Assembly (NCBI GenBank): GCA_900551895.1 | Contig: URXX01000009.1 | Coordinates: forward strand, 11,588 to 75,587 | DNA: 64,000 bases | DNA from: an uncultured Lachnospiraceae bacterium | GTDB lineage: Bacteria > Bacillota > Clostridia > Lachnospirales > Lachnospiraceae | Reading direction: 5' to 3' | Shown: piece after piece, positions 28,924 through 36,531 of the stretch | Position numbering within the stretch: position 1 is the stretch's first letter | Layout: each line of letters starts with the position of its first letter | Translations under genes and position numbers: made by a program | The notes under the pieces: generated by a model | What the model saw: the letters and a program-made list of their open reading frames with translations, nothing else | Told to the model about the DNA's origin: nothing | Database searches by the model: none

Positions 28924-30719
28924 TTTTCCGGAAACGAGGATAAATGAATTTGTTCAAACGGATTCTCTATCGTATCGTCTATTTCCGTAAATTCCGTTTC
29001 TTTCGGTGTAGTATCTTTGAAGTAATACACACCGTCAGAATATCGTTTTATGATATATCCCTTATCTCCCATATATTTCCAGAACTGTGATTTCCCATGA
29101 GGGGTTCGTCCATTCTCTTCACAATAATCCGCATACATTTTATAGACATCACTTCGTTTCATCTTCTCATTTTTCTTATGGCACAGCATATCATCAGTAA
29201 ATGCTTTCACGCTGTCTGCAGAGCGATACAGATTTTCGATGCACTCTTTACTATGATCGCTCTCAACAAAATGCTGTTCTTCATACAGTTGCTTCAATGC
29301 CCTCATTGCCATATGGATTCCATAATCTGTTTCCTGGTACATTTTCTCCTTTAACTGTGGATCCTTTTCTTTTTCTGAAATCACATGATCCATATCCAAA
29401 ACAAGAAGACGACGATAATAGGCATTTGTCTTATCGTCCAAATTCAACGGAAGTTCATTTGCAGAAAATAATAATTTCGCGTAACTGTTGAACTGGGTAG
29501 GATCTTGCCCTTTCTTCTCATAGAGAAGCGTATCTTCTCCAACTGCTTTTTTAATTACATCTACCCGTTCCATAGCAGTGCTGGGAATATCTGCACAGGC
29601 ATTTAGCAACTTTCCAAATAATCCGGTTGGATAGAAGCGTTCATTCAAATTCTGCAAAGACATACTGACGTAATTCTCTGCACCAATGAGCCGTTGTGCA
29701 AAAGAAATCACAACAGATTTTCCTGTACCGCCTTTTCCTTTTATCATTAAGAACTTCTGGAACCTAGTGTCTGTGGTCATGCAATAACCAAGATATTGCC
29801 AAAACATCTCCTGATCGGTTTTATCCGGAATAGAAGAATCCAGATATTTTCTGATGATTTCCCCTCCGGCCAAAATTGTTTCTGCCTGTTCCGGATGGAA
29901 GGAAAACGGAATCTGATTGATCATCAGATATTTTGCGTCATGCTCCAGCATTCTCCATTCCATCACATCAAAATATCCATTCTGAAAGTTAATCCAATGG
30001 GACGGCTGATTGTTCAAATCTGAGAAGCGTTTTTGAACCTGTGGCTGTGACACCAACAAATTGTAAATACTCTGAATCGTTGTCGCCTTAATACAATCCC
30101 GGAAAATCAATTTCTGAATCATTGCTTTTAAACGAATCCCCTTGTTATCCTCATGGTAACATCCATTTTCGTAAAGATATGGTGTATTTCCAAGCATAAA
30201 AAAATGGACCGTCTGCATCAGATAGTCCACAATCTCCATGTCGAATACGCCAATTCGCTTGCCCTGTTCGTTATATTTATGAAATCGAGTTAAATCCGGC
30301 AGTTCATTCTGCCTGCCTTCAAATCGTTTGATGAAATCAGATAGAATGGATTTTAATTCCGGCTGGTATTCTGCTTTCCCGAGATATTCCTTGTTTTTAA
30401 ATAACCTCCATCCCTGATGATACTTCATCAGATTTTGTTGGAAATATTGTTCCAATGTATCATTGATCCTTTTTTCAAAACAAGCTGGAACATAACAATA
30501 TTCACTTTGATAAGTTCCTGTCAGCATAATTTTATCCATATATGTAATAAAACTATCCACATTATAATAACCGTCTTCCTGTTCCAAAATCAAAACCGCC
30601 TTGTAACCGGCAGCAATGATATTAAATGCAATCTCCCTGTCATCTGTCAAAAATATATATTTCTGCTCCGTTCCCTCCGAAGCTGTGTGCATATAGTGTT
30701 CTAAGAATAGTTTGTTCAT
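28866..30719 (-). CDS. P4/D5-type phage-plasmid primase/helicase
   Basis: A 617-residue protein. The C-terminal half is a superfamily 3 helicase of the P4/D5 type: Walker A GKGGTGKSVV near residue 328, LLNACADIPSTAME near 375 and KLLFSANELPLNLDDKTNAYYRR near 425, which ends in the arginine-rich motif. The N-terminal part (DUF5906/D5_N-like segments such as WINFQNGYFDVMEWRM) precedes it. It would initiate or drive replication of the excised element. ATG 30719 follows AAAGGAGACGT. The C-terminus carries ENDKNDKNDKM, encoded by iterons. Confidence 0.88.
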   Translation of the reverse strand: MNKLFLEHYMHTASEGTEQKYIFLTDDREIAFNIIAAGYKAVLILEQEDGYYNVDSFITYMDKIMLTGTYQSEYCYVPACFEKRINDTLEQYFQQNLMKYHQGWRLFKNKEYLGKAEYQPELKSILSDFIKRFEGRQNELPDLTRFHKYNEQGKRIGVFDMEIVDYLMQTVHFFMLGNTPYLYENGCYHEDNKGIRLKAMIQKLIFRDCIKATTIQSIYNLLVSQPQVQKRFSDLNNQPSHWINFQNGYFDVMEWRMLEHDAKYLMINQIPFSFHPEQAETILAGGEIIRKYLDSSIPDKTDQEMFWQYLGYCMTTDTRFQKFLMIKGKGGTGKSVVISFAQRLIGAENYVSMSLQNLNERFYPTGLFGKLLNACADIPSTAMERVDVIKKAVGEDTLLYEKKGQDPTQFNSYAKLLFSANELPLNLDDKTNAYYRRLLVLDMDHVISEKEKDPQLKEKMYQETDYGIHMAMRALKQLYEEQHFVESDHSKECIENLYRSADSVKAFTDDMLCHKKNEKMKRSDVYKMYADYCEENGRTPHGKSQFWKYMGDKGYIIKRYSDGVYYFKDTTPKETEFTEIDDTIENPFEQIHLSSFPENDKNDKNDKMKEELLENGA

Positions 30720-30824
30720 ACGTCTCCTTTCCCAATTACGCTCCAAAGAAAAAAGCGCCCCGAATGAGCGCTGATAATCTGGAGAGTAGCTGTTTACCTG
30801 TTTGTTTTGTCGTTCGCTTCGTAT

Positions 30825-30842
30825 GCTTACATAACTACTCTT
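30825..30842. repeat. Inner attP arm next to the right core
   Basis: GCTTACATAACTACTCTT, reverse-complementary to 21977-21994 at 15 of 18 positions. It overlaps the first two bases of the right core. Confidence 0.8.
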
Positions 30843-30849
30843 CGGTGAA
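30841..30849. repeat. Right core repeat of element 2
   Basis: TTCGGTGAA, identical to 21965-21973. The cotJC reading frame resumes at AGT 30850. Confidence 0.9.
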
Positions 30850-30945
30850 AGTTTAAGAATTGTTCAGGATAATCTGGACAGTCAAAATTTCTATGCCTTT
30901 AACCCTGAATTCGACAGAAATACAAATTGTAATTGTAGAAGATAG
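30850..30945 (+). pseudogene. cotJC: cotJC 3' part displaced by element 2
   Basis: Translates as SLRIVQDNLDSQNFYAFNPE then FDRNTNCNCRR and TAG. The LRIVQDxLDSxNFYAFNPxFD sequence is the usual CotJC C-terminus. It is in frame with the 5' part when joined at the 9-bp core. It has no promoter or start codon of its own, so it is silent unless the element is excised. Confidence 0.92.
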
Positions 30946-30952
30946 TAGAAAA

Positions 30953-30982
30953 GGAATGTTATCTGCAATCAGATAACATTCC
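30953..30982 (-). terminator. Terminator after the tRNA genes
   Basis: A 13-bp perfect stem (GGAATGTTATCTG with CAGATAACATTCC), loop of four, followed on the minus strand by TTTTCTACT. It fits the end of the minus-strand tRNA transcript; on the plus strand there is no T-run, so it is not a good cotJC terminator. Confidence 0.75.
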
Positions 30983-30997
30983 TAACCAAAAAATAAA

Positions 30998-31068
30998 AGC
31001 GGGTGATGGGAATCGAACCCACGTATCTAGCTTGGAAGGCTAGTGTTCTACCATTGAACTACACCCGC
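30998..31068 (-). tRNA. tRNA-Gly (anticodon TCC)
   Basis: The minus strand folds as a full cloverleaf: acceptor GCGGGTG/CACCCGC, D arm GTTC/GAAC, anticodon arm CTAGC-CTTCCAA-GCTAG with anticodon TCC, and T arm GTGGG-TTCGATT-CCCAT. The 3' CCA is not encoded. It lies five bases from the proline tRNA and is probably cotranscribed. Confidence 0.97.
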
Positions 31069-31073
31069 AAAAT

Positions 31074-31147
31074 CGGGGTGACAGGATTCGAACCTGCGAC
31101 CTCCTGGTCCCAAACCAGGCGCTCTAGCCAAGCTGAGCCACACCCCG
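31074..31147 (-). tRNA. tRNA-Pro (anticodon TGG)
   Basis: Full cloverleaf on the minus strand: acceptor CGGGGTG/CACCCCG, anticodon arm CCTGG-TTTGGGA-CCAGG with anticodon TGG, and T arm GCAGG-TTCGAAT-CCTGT. The 3' CCA is not encoded. The length of 74 bases is normal. Confidence 0.97.
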
Positions 31148-31215
31148 CTATATAACTGTTTGTTTCAAGCAGGATTTATAATATCATCTCTGAAGAAAAA
31201 ATGCAAGCACAAAAT

Positions 31216-31887
31216 TTAATTTTTTTCAATCATTTTTTTCACTCGTCTAAACTGGCGTTCAAATTTCATTTTCCCAACATCATAGGAAAACTCCTGAATA
31301 CAATTTACACTTTCATCCTCTTCATTTCCCAACATCGTATTCTCTTTTTTCTTCAACTGAAATATTTTTTTCACCGGACGGTATTTCTTATCAAATTCAA
31401 TACTAACACCGGATAAGTCATACTCATCTCCTATTACCATAGTGGATATTGTATACAGTTCTTTTTCAAACCATTTCAGTTGTGTTTTGTCCGCAATCTT
31501 TATATGATAATTACTGTCTTTCACTTCTTTGGCACTTAAATTCAAACGGGCAATCGAAGAAAAGTATGAGTCTATATATAATTCGGGATACATTTCCCCG
31601 TCTGTTTCATATACTTCCGTTCCCTCTTCTCCAAAACTTACGCCGACTGTATTTTTATCTCTATATTTAGGAAGTCCCCACTCCACGTCTTTTGGAACAA
31701 CCGATTTTTCTTCCTCCAATGCAAACAGAACCGATGCCTGATGATAATTTTCTCCCAGTTTAATTTTTACATAAGTTTCCTGCTTAAGAATATCATTTAC
31801 TCTCTCAGAGGGTACATCATCTTTTTGGCAGGCAGCCGTAAAAAAAGATATACAGACTGCCATACCTAACATAATTAGTCTTTTCAT
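31216..31887 (-). CDS. Lipoprotein related to the neighbouring secreted protein
   Basis: A 223-residue predicted lipoprotein: signal peptide MKRLIMLGMAVCISFFTAAC with lipobox FTAAC, so Cys20 would be lipid-modified and the protein held on the outer face of the membrane. The mature part has no known domain, but YVKIKLGENYHQASVLFALE and VSIEFDKKYRPVKKIFQ align by eye with the N-terminal half of the next gene (IEISLGKCYMGQKIFYDI and VDILFDEKYRPVQIQFH). The two look like products of duplication. It follows that gene by ten bases. Confidence 0.8.
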   Translation of the reverse strand: MKRLIMLGMAVCISFFTAACQKDDVPSERVNDILKQETYVKIKLGENYHQASVLFALEEEKSVVPKDVEWGLPKYRDKNTVGVSFGEEGTEVYETDGEMYPELYIDSYFSSIARLNLSAKEVKDSNYHIKIADKTQLKWFEKELYTISTMVIGDEYDLSGVSIEFDKKYRPVKKIFQLKKKENTMLGNEEDESVNCIQEFSYDVGKMKFERQFRRVKKMIEKN

Positions 31888-31897
31888 GTCTTCTCCT

Positions 31898-33634
31898 TTA
31901 TTTCAAATAATCTTTCGGGGATTTATATTTTTCTTTATATTGTGCCCGCTTTGGACTTTGCCAAATTTTCTTTAAACTTCGTTTGAACCCGTTATCCAAA
32001 TATGTTTTCTTCTTCCTGTCCGCCGGCGTTGCCGGAAGAACATCTAACCTGTAATGCGCATCATTGTAATCTGCAGGCGCATAATTAAACGATTCGCTAT
32101 TTACCACTTTCTTTTTTTGAGATTTTTCGATGTTCTTGTACGCAGATGTTTTGCTTTGTACTTGATTGCTTTTTGTTTTTGCCAAAACGTCCCATTCCGT
32201 CACAAAACTTCCTGTTTCTATATCAATAATAAATTCAGATAGTTTATTGGGAGTTAATATTTTATCATATCTCTGTTCCTTGAATTTTTCTTTCTTTTCT
32301 GTTTTATTATGATGTCTTGACGGTTCACCGTAATACAATTTCATATTGAAATTTTTTGCATAGGCCTTTAACCGCTCATAATCTGTTTTACCCTCATAAT
32401 ATCCTCGAACGTACTCGATATTGTGTTTATCAATATACATTCTGAACTGATGAATCATTTCATTGTCCAAGTTCTTTTTCTTATAAGCGTTTCGCACACA
32501 TTCCGCATAATCTTCTAAAAACGCAGAATGCGGAGCCATTTCCGGTGCAAATCTATCTCCGGTGCCAAACTGAAGCATTCCGTTTTTATCTATATATCCT
32601 CCCATTTGTTCAATCACAACCAGGGCTTTTTTCTTTGGTGAAATCTTACTTTCCTCAAACATATATGTATATACGTCCGAGCCTATCTGATGAGCCGATT
32701 GATAAATATGCTCTATTTCCTGCAAATACTCTTCCTCCGTAACATTTTGTGCCTCGTAACCATTTGCCCCGAATAAATTAAATTTTGTATTGACAGCTTC
32801 CATGTATGCCAAAACCGCACTTTTATCCCAACCGTATTCATCGCTTAACTCTTCTCCCTGATAGAGAAGACTCTGTATAAGATACCTGCTTCTTGCCCGC
32901 AAAATGTTGGGAAGTTCACTCACATAGTCTTCAACCGTAACCTCTTTCTCCGGTACTATATAACTCATTTCTTCTTCGGCTTCCCGCATTTTTTCCTTAA
33001 TTTCTTCTTCCGATACATATTTATATTGCTGTGTCATTTCCTCTTCTAAATATTTCAACTGTTCTGTCGACAAAGTTGTCGATTGAAAATGAAATTGAAT
33101 CTGCACCGGACGATATTTTTCATCAAACAAAATATCTACGGAGTCCATATCTGCCTCATCACCGTTTAACACTTCCGCAAAAATAAGGAGCTCCGAGAAA
33201 TATTCTACCTCCTGCTCTTCCTCTATATGTACTAAATAGTTTTCCTCCTCAATCCGTTCTTTTGTTACCTGCAGTGCCAAAAAAGGCTCAAAGAAAAACT
33301 CAATGTCCAGCATGGAAGACACAAGTCGGAAATTATCATATTTTTCACTTCCCCTGTATTTTCCGTAATAAACTTCCGCCTTTTCATCCTCACGCAAAAT
33401 AATCTGCTTCTGCTCCTCGAAAGGTTCTATTAATGCCTTTTTATTCGGAATATCATAGAAGATCTTTTGTCCCATATAGCATTTTCCTAAAGAAATTTCT
33501 ATGTAGTTTTCGCTCTGTAAAATATCTTCATACACTTCAGGGACAGCCTCGGTTGCCCGAACTGCCCCTGTTTTTCCTATGCAAAACATACAGATTATAC
33601 AAATTCCTGCCACAATCCATTTTTTAGCATTCAT
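31898..33634 (-). CDS. Large secreted protein with a lipoprotein-related N-terminal domain
   Basis: A 578-residue exported protein. The signal peptide is WIVAGICIICMFCIGKTGAV (about residues 5-24). Residues about 30-200 match the neighbouring lipoprotein, then come Glu-rich helical segments and a basic C-terminus (RDRKKTYLDNG-like, ending SPKRAQYKEKYKSPKDYLK). No enzymatic motif is seen. ATG 33634 has GAGG in the end of the copZ gene; an ATG nine codons earlier is less likely. The gene follows copZ directly but is unlikely to belong to copper resistance. Function unknown. Confidence 0.7.
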   Translation of the reverse strand: MNAKKWIVAGICIICMFCIGKTGAVRATEAVPEVYEDILQSENYIEISLGKCYMGQKIFYDIPNKKALIEPFEEQKQIILREDEKAEVYYGKYRGSEKYDNFRLVSSMLDIEFFFEPFLALQVTKERIEEENYLVHIEEEQEVEYFSELLIFAEVLNGDEADMDSVDILFDEKYRPVQIQFHFQSTTLSTEQLKYLEEEMTQQYKYVSEEEIKEKMREAEEEMSYIVPEKEVTVEDYVSELPNILRARSRYLIQSLLYQGEELSDEYGWDKSAVLAYMEAVNTKFNLFGANGYEAQNVTEEEYLQEIEHIYQSAHQIGSDVYTYMFEESKISPKKKALVVIEQMGGYIDKNGMLQFGTGDRFAPEMAPHSAFLEDYAECVRNAYKKKNLDNEMIHQFRMYIDKHNIEYVRGYYEGKTDYERLKAYAKNFNMKLYYGEPSRHHNKTEKKEKFKEQRYDKILTPNKLSEFIIDIETGSFVTEWDVLAKTKSNQVQSKTSAYKNIEKSQKKKVVNSESFNYAPADYNDAHYRLDVLPATPADRKKKTYLDNGFKRSLKKIWQSPKRAQYKEKYKSPKDYLK

Positions 33635-33638
33635 TTCA

Positions 33639-33836
33639 TTATGCCTCAATTTCCCCGTCAAATCCTAAATCATCTAATATTTCCATCGCTGTTTTTACAC
33701 AATGCTCACAGCCGTCTATCTGTACACTTTTATCTGTCAGGCTTACTTTATAATCTAAGCCCGCCTCGTTCATTGCCTTTTCAATTCTTTCCACACATTT
33801 TTCACAATGCATTCCTTCAACTTTAATTACTGTCAT
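33639..33836 (-). CDS. Heavy-metal-associated domain protein (CopZ-like copper chaperone)
   Basis: A 65-residue ferredoxin-fold metal-binding protein with VEGMHCEKCVERIEKAM near the start, the MxCxxC copper(I) motif. An extra CEHC motif near residue 45 is unusual for CopZ. It would carry copper to the CopA ATPase or buffer it in the cytoplasm. It follows csoR by 15 bases and is the last gene of a copA-csoR-copZ operon. Confidence 0.88.
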   Translation of the reverse strand: MTVIKVEGMHCEKCVERIEKAMNEAGLDYKVSLTDKSVQIDGCEHCVKTAMEILDDLGFDGEIEA

Positions 33837-33851
33837 TTCTTTTTCCTCCTG

Positions 33852-34148
33852 TTATTTCATTAATTTTTGAATAATTTCACATAATTCATCGACCGCTTCC
33901 ACTCTTCCGTCCTGAATATCTTCTACTACGCAGGAGTGAATGTGGGAAGCCAAAAGTTTTTTGTTAAAACTGTTCAATGCGGACTGTATGGCCGAAACTT
34001 GTGTTAAAATATCCACACAGTAACGTTCCTCCTCCACCATTTTGCGAATACCACGCACCTGTCCTTCAATTCTGTTTAACCTGTTGACCAAATCTTTATA
34101 TTCTTTTGCCTCTCTATGTTTTGTTCTGTCACAACACTTGTCTTCCAT
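33852..34148 (-). CDS. csoR: CsoR family copper-sensing repressor
   Basis: A 98-residue all-helical regulator. The copper ligands of CsoR are present with the family's spacing: Cys44 (YCVDIL), His69 and Cys73 (HIHSC). The helix RLNRIEGQVRGIRKMVEE is the family signature. It releases its operator when Cu(I) binds. A suitable operator lies ahead of copA at 36427-36449. It is cotranscribed with copA (25-base gap). The N-terminal CCDRTKH may add metal contacts. Confidence 0.92.
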   Translation of the reverse strand: MEDKCCDRTKHREAKEYKDLVNRLNRIEGQVRGIRKMVEEERYCVDILTQVSAIQSALNSFNKKLLASHIHSCVVEDIQDGRVEAVDELCEIIQKLMK

Positions 34149-34172
34149 TGTATTTTCTCCTTCTGTAGCACA

Positions 34173-36410
34173 CTATAATTTTAATCTGCGAAGCCTTAAC
34201 GCATTTCCCACAACAGACACCGAACTGAGCGACATGGCAAGACCTGCAAAAATAGGATTTAACAGTGTGCCGTTTATCAGATATAATACGCCTGCCGCCA
34301 GCGGAAGTCCACAAGCATTATAGAAAAATGCCCAAAATAAATTTTGCTTAATATTCCGGATTGTTGCCTTACTTAAACGTATCGCTTTGTAAACATCCTG
34401 CAAATCCGATTTCATCAAAACAATATCACTGGAATCCAGCGCAATATCGCTTCCGCTTCCGATTGCCATACCCACATCAGCCTGTACAAGAGCCGGCGCG
34501 TCATTAATTCCGTCCCCTACCATCATGACACGTTTTCCTTCTTTTTGCAACTCTTCCACAACACTTACTTTATCCTGCGGAAGAACTTCCGATACAACTT
34601 TATCCACGCCCACCTTTTGTCCGATATAATCTGCGGTCAGTCTGTTATCTCCCGTAAGCATGTAAACTGTAATCCCTAAATTTCTTAGTTCTTTAATCGC
34701 TTCTTTGCTCGTTTCTTTAATCGGATCTGCCACACCGATTATTCCGATTATCTTTTTATCTGCAATAACAAACATCGGTGTCTGTCCTTTTTCCGCTATC
34801 ACTTGTGCTTGTTCTTCACTTTTACCAAGATTAATATCTAATTTTTCGCAAAGTTTTTTATTTCCGATATAGTATTCTATTCTGCCTAAAACAGCTTCTA
34901 TACCTTTTCCCGTAATACTGCGAAATGTTTTCGGTTGTTCCAGTGTTAATCCTCTTTCTTTCGCTTCCTCTACAATCGCCTGTCCTAAAGGATGTTCTGA
35001 ATTTTGCTCGCAAGAAGCCGCTATTCTTAAAAGTTCTTCCTCTGGTCTATCGGTGATTATTCCCATTACTTTTGGTTTGCCCTCCGTAATTGTTCCTGTT
35101 TTATCCAGAACAACTGTATCCACTTTATGAGTTGTTTCTAACGCTTCGCCACTTTTAATCAAAATGCCGTGATTTGCACCAAGACCTGTTCCAACCATAA
35201 TTGCCGTAGGCGTAGCAAGCCCTAATGCACACGGGCAGGCAATGACAAGCACGGAAACAAAAATAGTGAGTACAAACGCCAAATCATGTCCTAAAATCGC
35301 CCAAACTATCGCTGAAACAACTGCTATCGCCATTACTGTCGGCACAAAATATCCCGCCACAATATCTGCCAGTTTAGAAATAGGCGCCTTCTTTCCCTGT
35401 GCTTCCTCCATTAATTTGACAATTTTCGCCAATGTCGTTTCCTCACCGATACGGGTTACTTCTACTTGAATAGCCCCCTGATAGTTTATGCTTCCACCGA
35501 TAACCTGCATTCCTTTTTCTTTTTCTACAGGAATACTTTCTCCTGTCAGCATAGACTCATCAACGGTTGTATTTCCTTCCACAATCACACCGTCAAGTGC
35601 GATTTTATTCCCCGGTTTTACTAAAATAATTTCACCTGTTTGGATTTCTTCCACAGGAACTTCTATCTGCTCCCCGTTTCTCAAAACAATCGCTTTATCC
35701 GGCGCTAATTCCATAAGTTTGCGGATTGCTTCTGAAGTCTTTCCTTTACTTCTGCCCTCCATATATTTTCCGACCATAACAAGTGTAACAACGATAGCCG
35801 CAGATTCATAATATAAATTATGGACACCGGAAACGTCATGCGGAATGCGGATAGTCATAACAAGGCTATATAAAAACGCACTGCCCGTTCCGATTGCAAC
35901 AAGCGAGTCCATATTTGGATTTCCTTTAAACAAACTTTTAAATCCGACAAGATAAAATTTTCTTCCATTATAAAGAATAATGATTGTTAAAATACATTGA
36001 GCCAAAGCAAAATTTAACGGGTTTACCGCCATATCGAGCCACTTTGGAAGCGGAAGCGTCATCGGAAGCATATGCCCCATAGAAATATAAAGCAAAGGAA
36101 TTGCCAAAATTACATTTGTAATCAGATGACGTTTCGTCCGTCTGATATTTTCCTGCAACTCATCTTTCTCATGCTGTTTCTCCTCTTTACTTTTTTCTAC
36201 GTCCAACTTTGCCCCGAAGCCGGCTTTCTCCACCTTCGCAATAATTGCCTCCCGCGTAAGCACCTCGTCATCATAAGTAATTGTCATCTTCCCTGTAGTC
36301 AGATTAACATTACTTTCCTTAACTCCCTCTAATTTTCTCGTCACACGCTCTACCGCACTGCTACAGGCGGCACAACTCATTCCACTTATTGTATATTTTT
36401 CTGTTCTCAT
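34173..36410 (-). CDS. copA: CopA, P-type Cu(+)-exporting ATPase
   Basis: A 745-residue P1B ATPase. In order: one N-terminal metal-binding domain (GMSCAACSSAVERV near residue 10), membrane segments, the TGES actuator motif (near 265), the CPC metal motif in ACPCALGLATP near 391, the phosphorylation site DKTGT near 437, HP near 480 and GDGINDAPAL near 637. It pumps Cu(I) out of the cytoplasm. ATG 36410 has AAAGGATG upstream. It is first of the copper operon under CsoR control. Confidence 0.95.
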   Translation of the reverse strand: MRTEKYTISGMSCAACSSAVERVTRKLEGVKESNVNLTTGKMTITYDDEVLTREAIIAKVEKAGFGAKLDVEKSKEEKQHEKDELQENIRRTKRHLITNVILAIPLLYISMGHMLPMTLPLPKWLDMAVNPLNFALAQCILTIIILYNGRKFYLVGFKSLFKGNPNMDSLVAIGTGSAFLYSLVMTIRIPHDVSGVHNLYYESAAIVVTLVMVGKYMEGRSKGKTSEAIRKLMELAPDKAIVLRNGEQIEVPVEEIQTGEIILVKPGNKIALDGVIVEGNTTVDESMLTGESIPVEKEKGMQVIGGSINYQGAIQVEVTRIGEETTLAKIVKLMEEAQGKKAPISKLADIVAGYFVPTVMAIAVVSAIVWAILGHDLAFVLTIFVSVLVIACPCALGLATPTAIMVGTGLGANHGILIKSGEALETTHKVDTVVLDKTGTITEGKPKVMGIITDRPEEELLRIAASCEQNSEHPLGQAIVEEAKERGLTLEQPKTFRSITGKGIEAVLGRIEYYIGNKKLCEKLDINLGKSEEQAQVIAEKGQTPMFVIADKKIIGIIGVADPIKETSKEAIKELRNLGITVYMLTGDNRLTADYIGQKVGVDKVVSEVLPQDKVSVVEELQKEGKRVMMVGDGINDAPALVQADVGMAIGSGSDIALDSSDIVLMKSDLQDVYKAIRLSKATIRNIKQNLFWAFFYNACGLPLAAGVLYLINGTLLNPIFAGLAMSLSSVSVVGNALRLRRLKL

Positions 36411-36426
36411 ATTTTCACATCCTTTC

Positions 36427-36449
36427 AATATACCCATATGGGGTATATT
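36427..36449. promoter_or_regulatory. CsoR operator upstream of copA
   Basis: ATATACCCATATGGGGTATAT is a near-perfect palindrome of the type TACCC-N4-GGGTA bound by CsoR. It covers the ribosome binding region 20-40 bases before the copA start. Confidence 0.85.
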
Positions 36450-36488
36450 GAAATATTACCACTTTACTTTTTTCATGTCAAGAACATA

Positions 36489-36526
36489 AAAGAGCAGACT
36501 ACATTCTACTGCAATCTGCCCTTTTA
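36489..36526 (-). terminator. Terminator after the HtrA protease gene
   Basis: On the minus strand GGGCAGATTGCA pairs imperfectly with TAGTCTGCTC and is followed by TTTTATG. It separates htrA from the copper operon. Confidence 0.65.
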
Positions 36527-36531
36527 CTTTC

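Larger units (their letters stand above)
21965..30849. mobile_element. Element 2: serine-recombinase element interrupting cotJC (8,876 bp)
   Basis: Lies between two copies of TTCGGTGAA inside cotJC. It carries a large serine recombinase at the left end, a 54-residue protein gene beside it, an Xre regulator with a DUF4258/YgiT pair, a DUF4230 membrane protein, a HEPN-like protein, a MobV-type relaxase and a P4/D5-type primase, with hairpins and iterons between the last two. Removal joins cotJC in frame. It is an integrative and probably mobilisable element and has the layout of a sporulation-gene intervening sequence. No conjugation machinery is present, so transfer would need a helper. Confidence 0.92.

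Noticed and set aside
30953..30982. Hairpin taken as the cotJC terminator.
   Set aside because: On the plus strand it is followed by TAACCAAAA, not T. The T-run is on the minus strand, so it fits the end of the tRNA operon.
30998..31147. tRNA genes as the attachment site of element 2.
   Set aside because: The element boundary lies within cotJC at 30841-30849, about 150 bases away, and no tRNA 3' end is duplicated at 21965.
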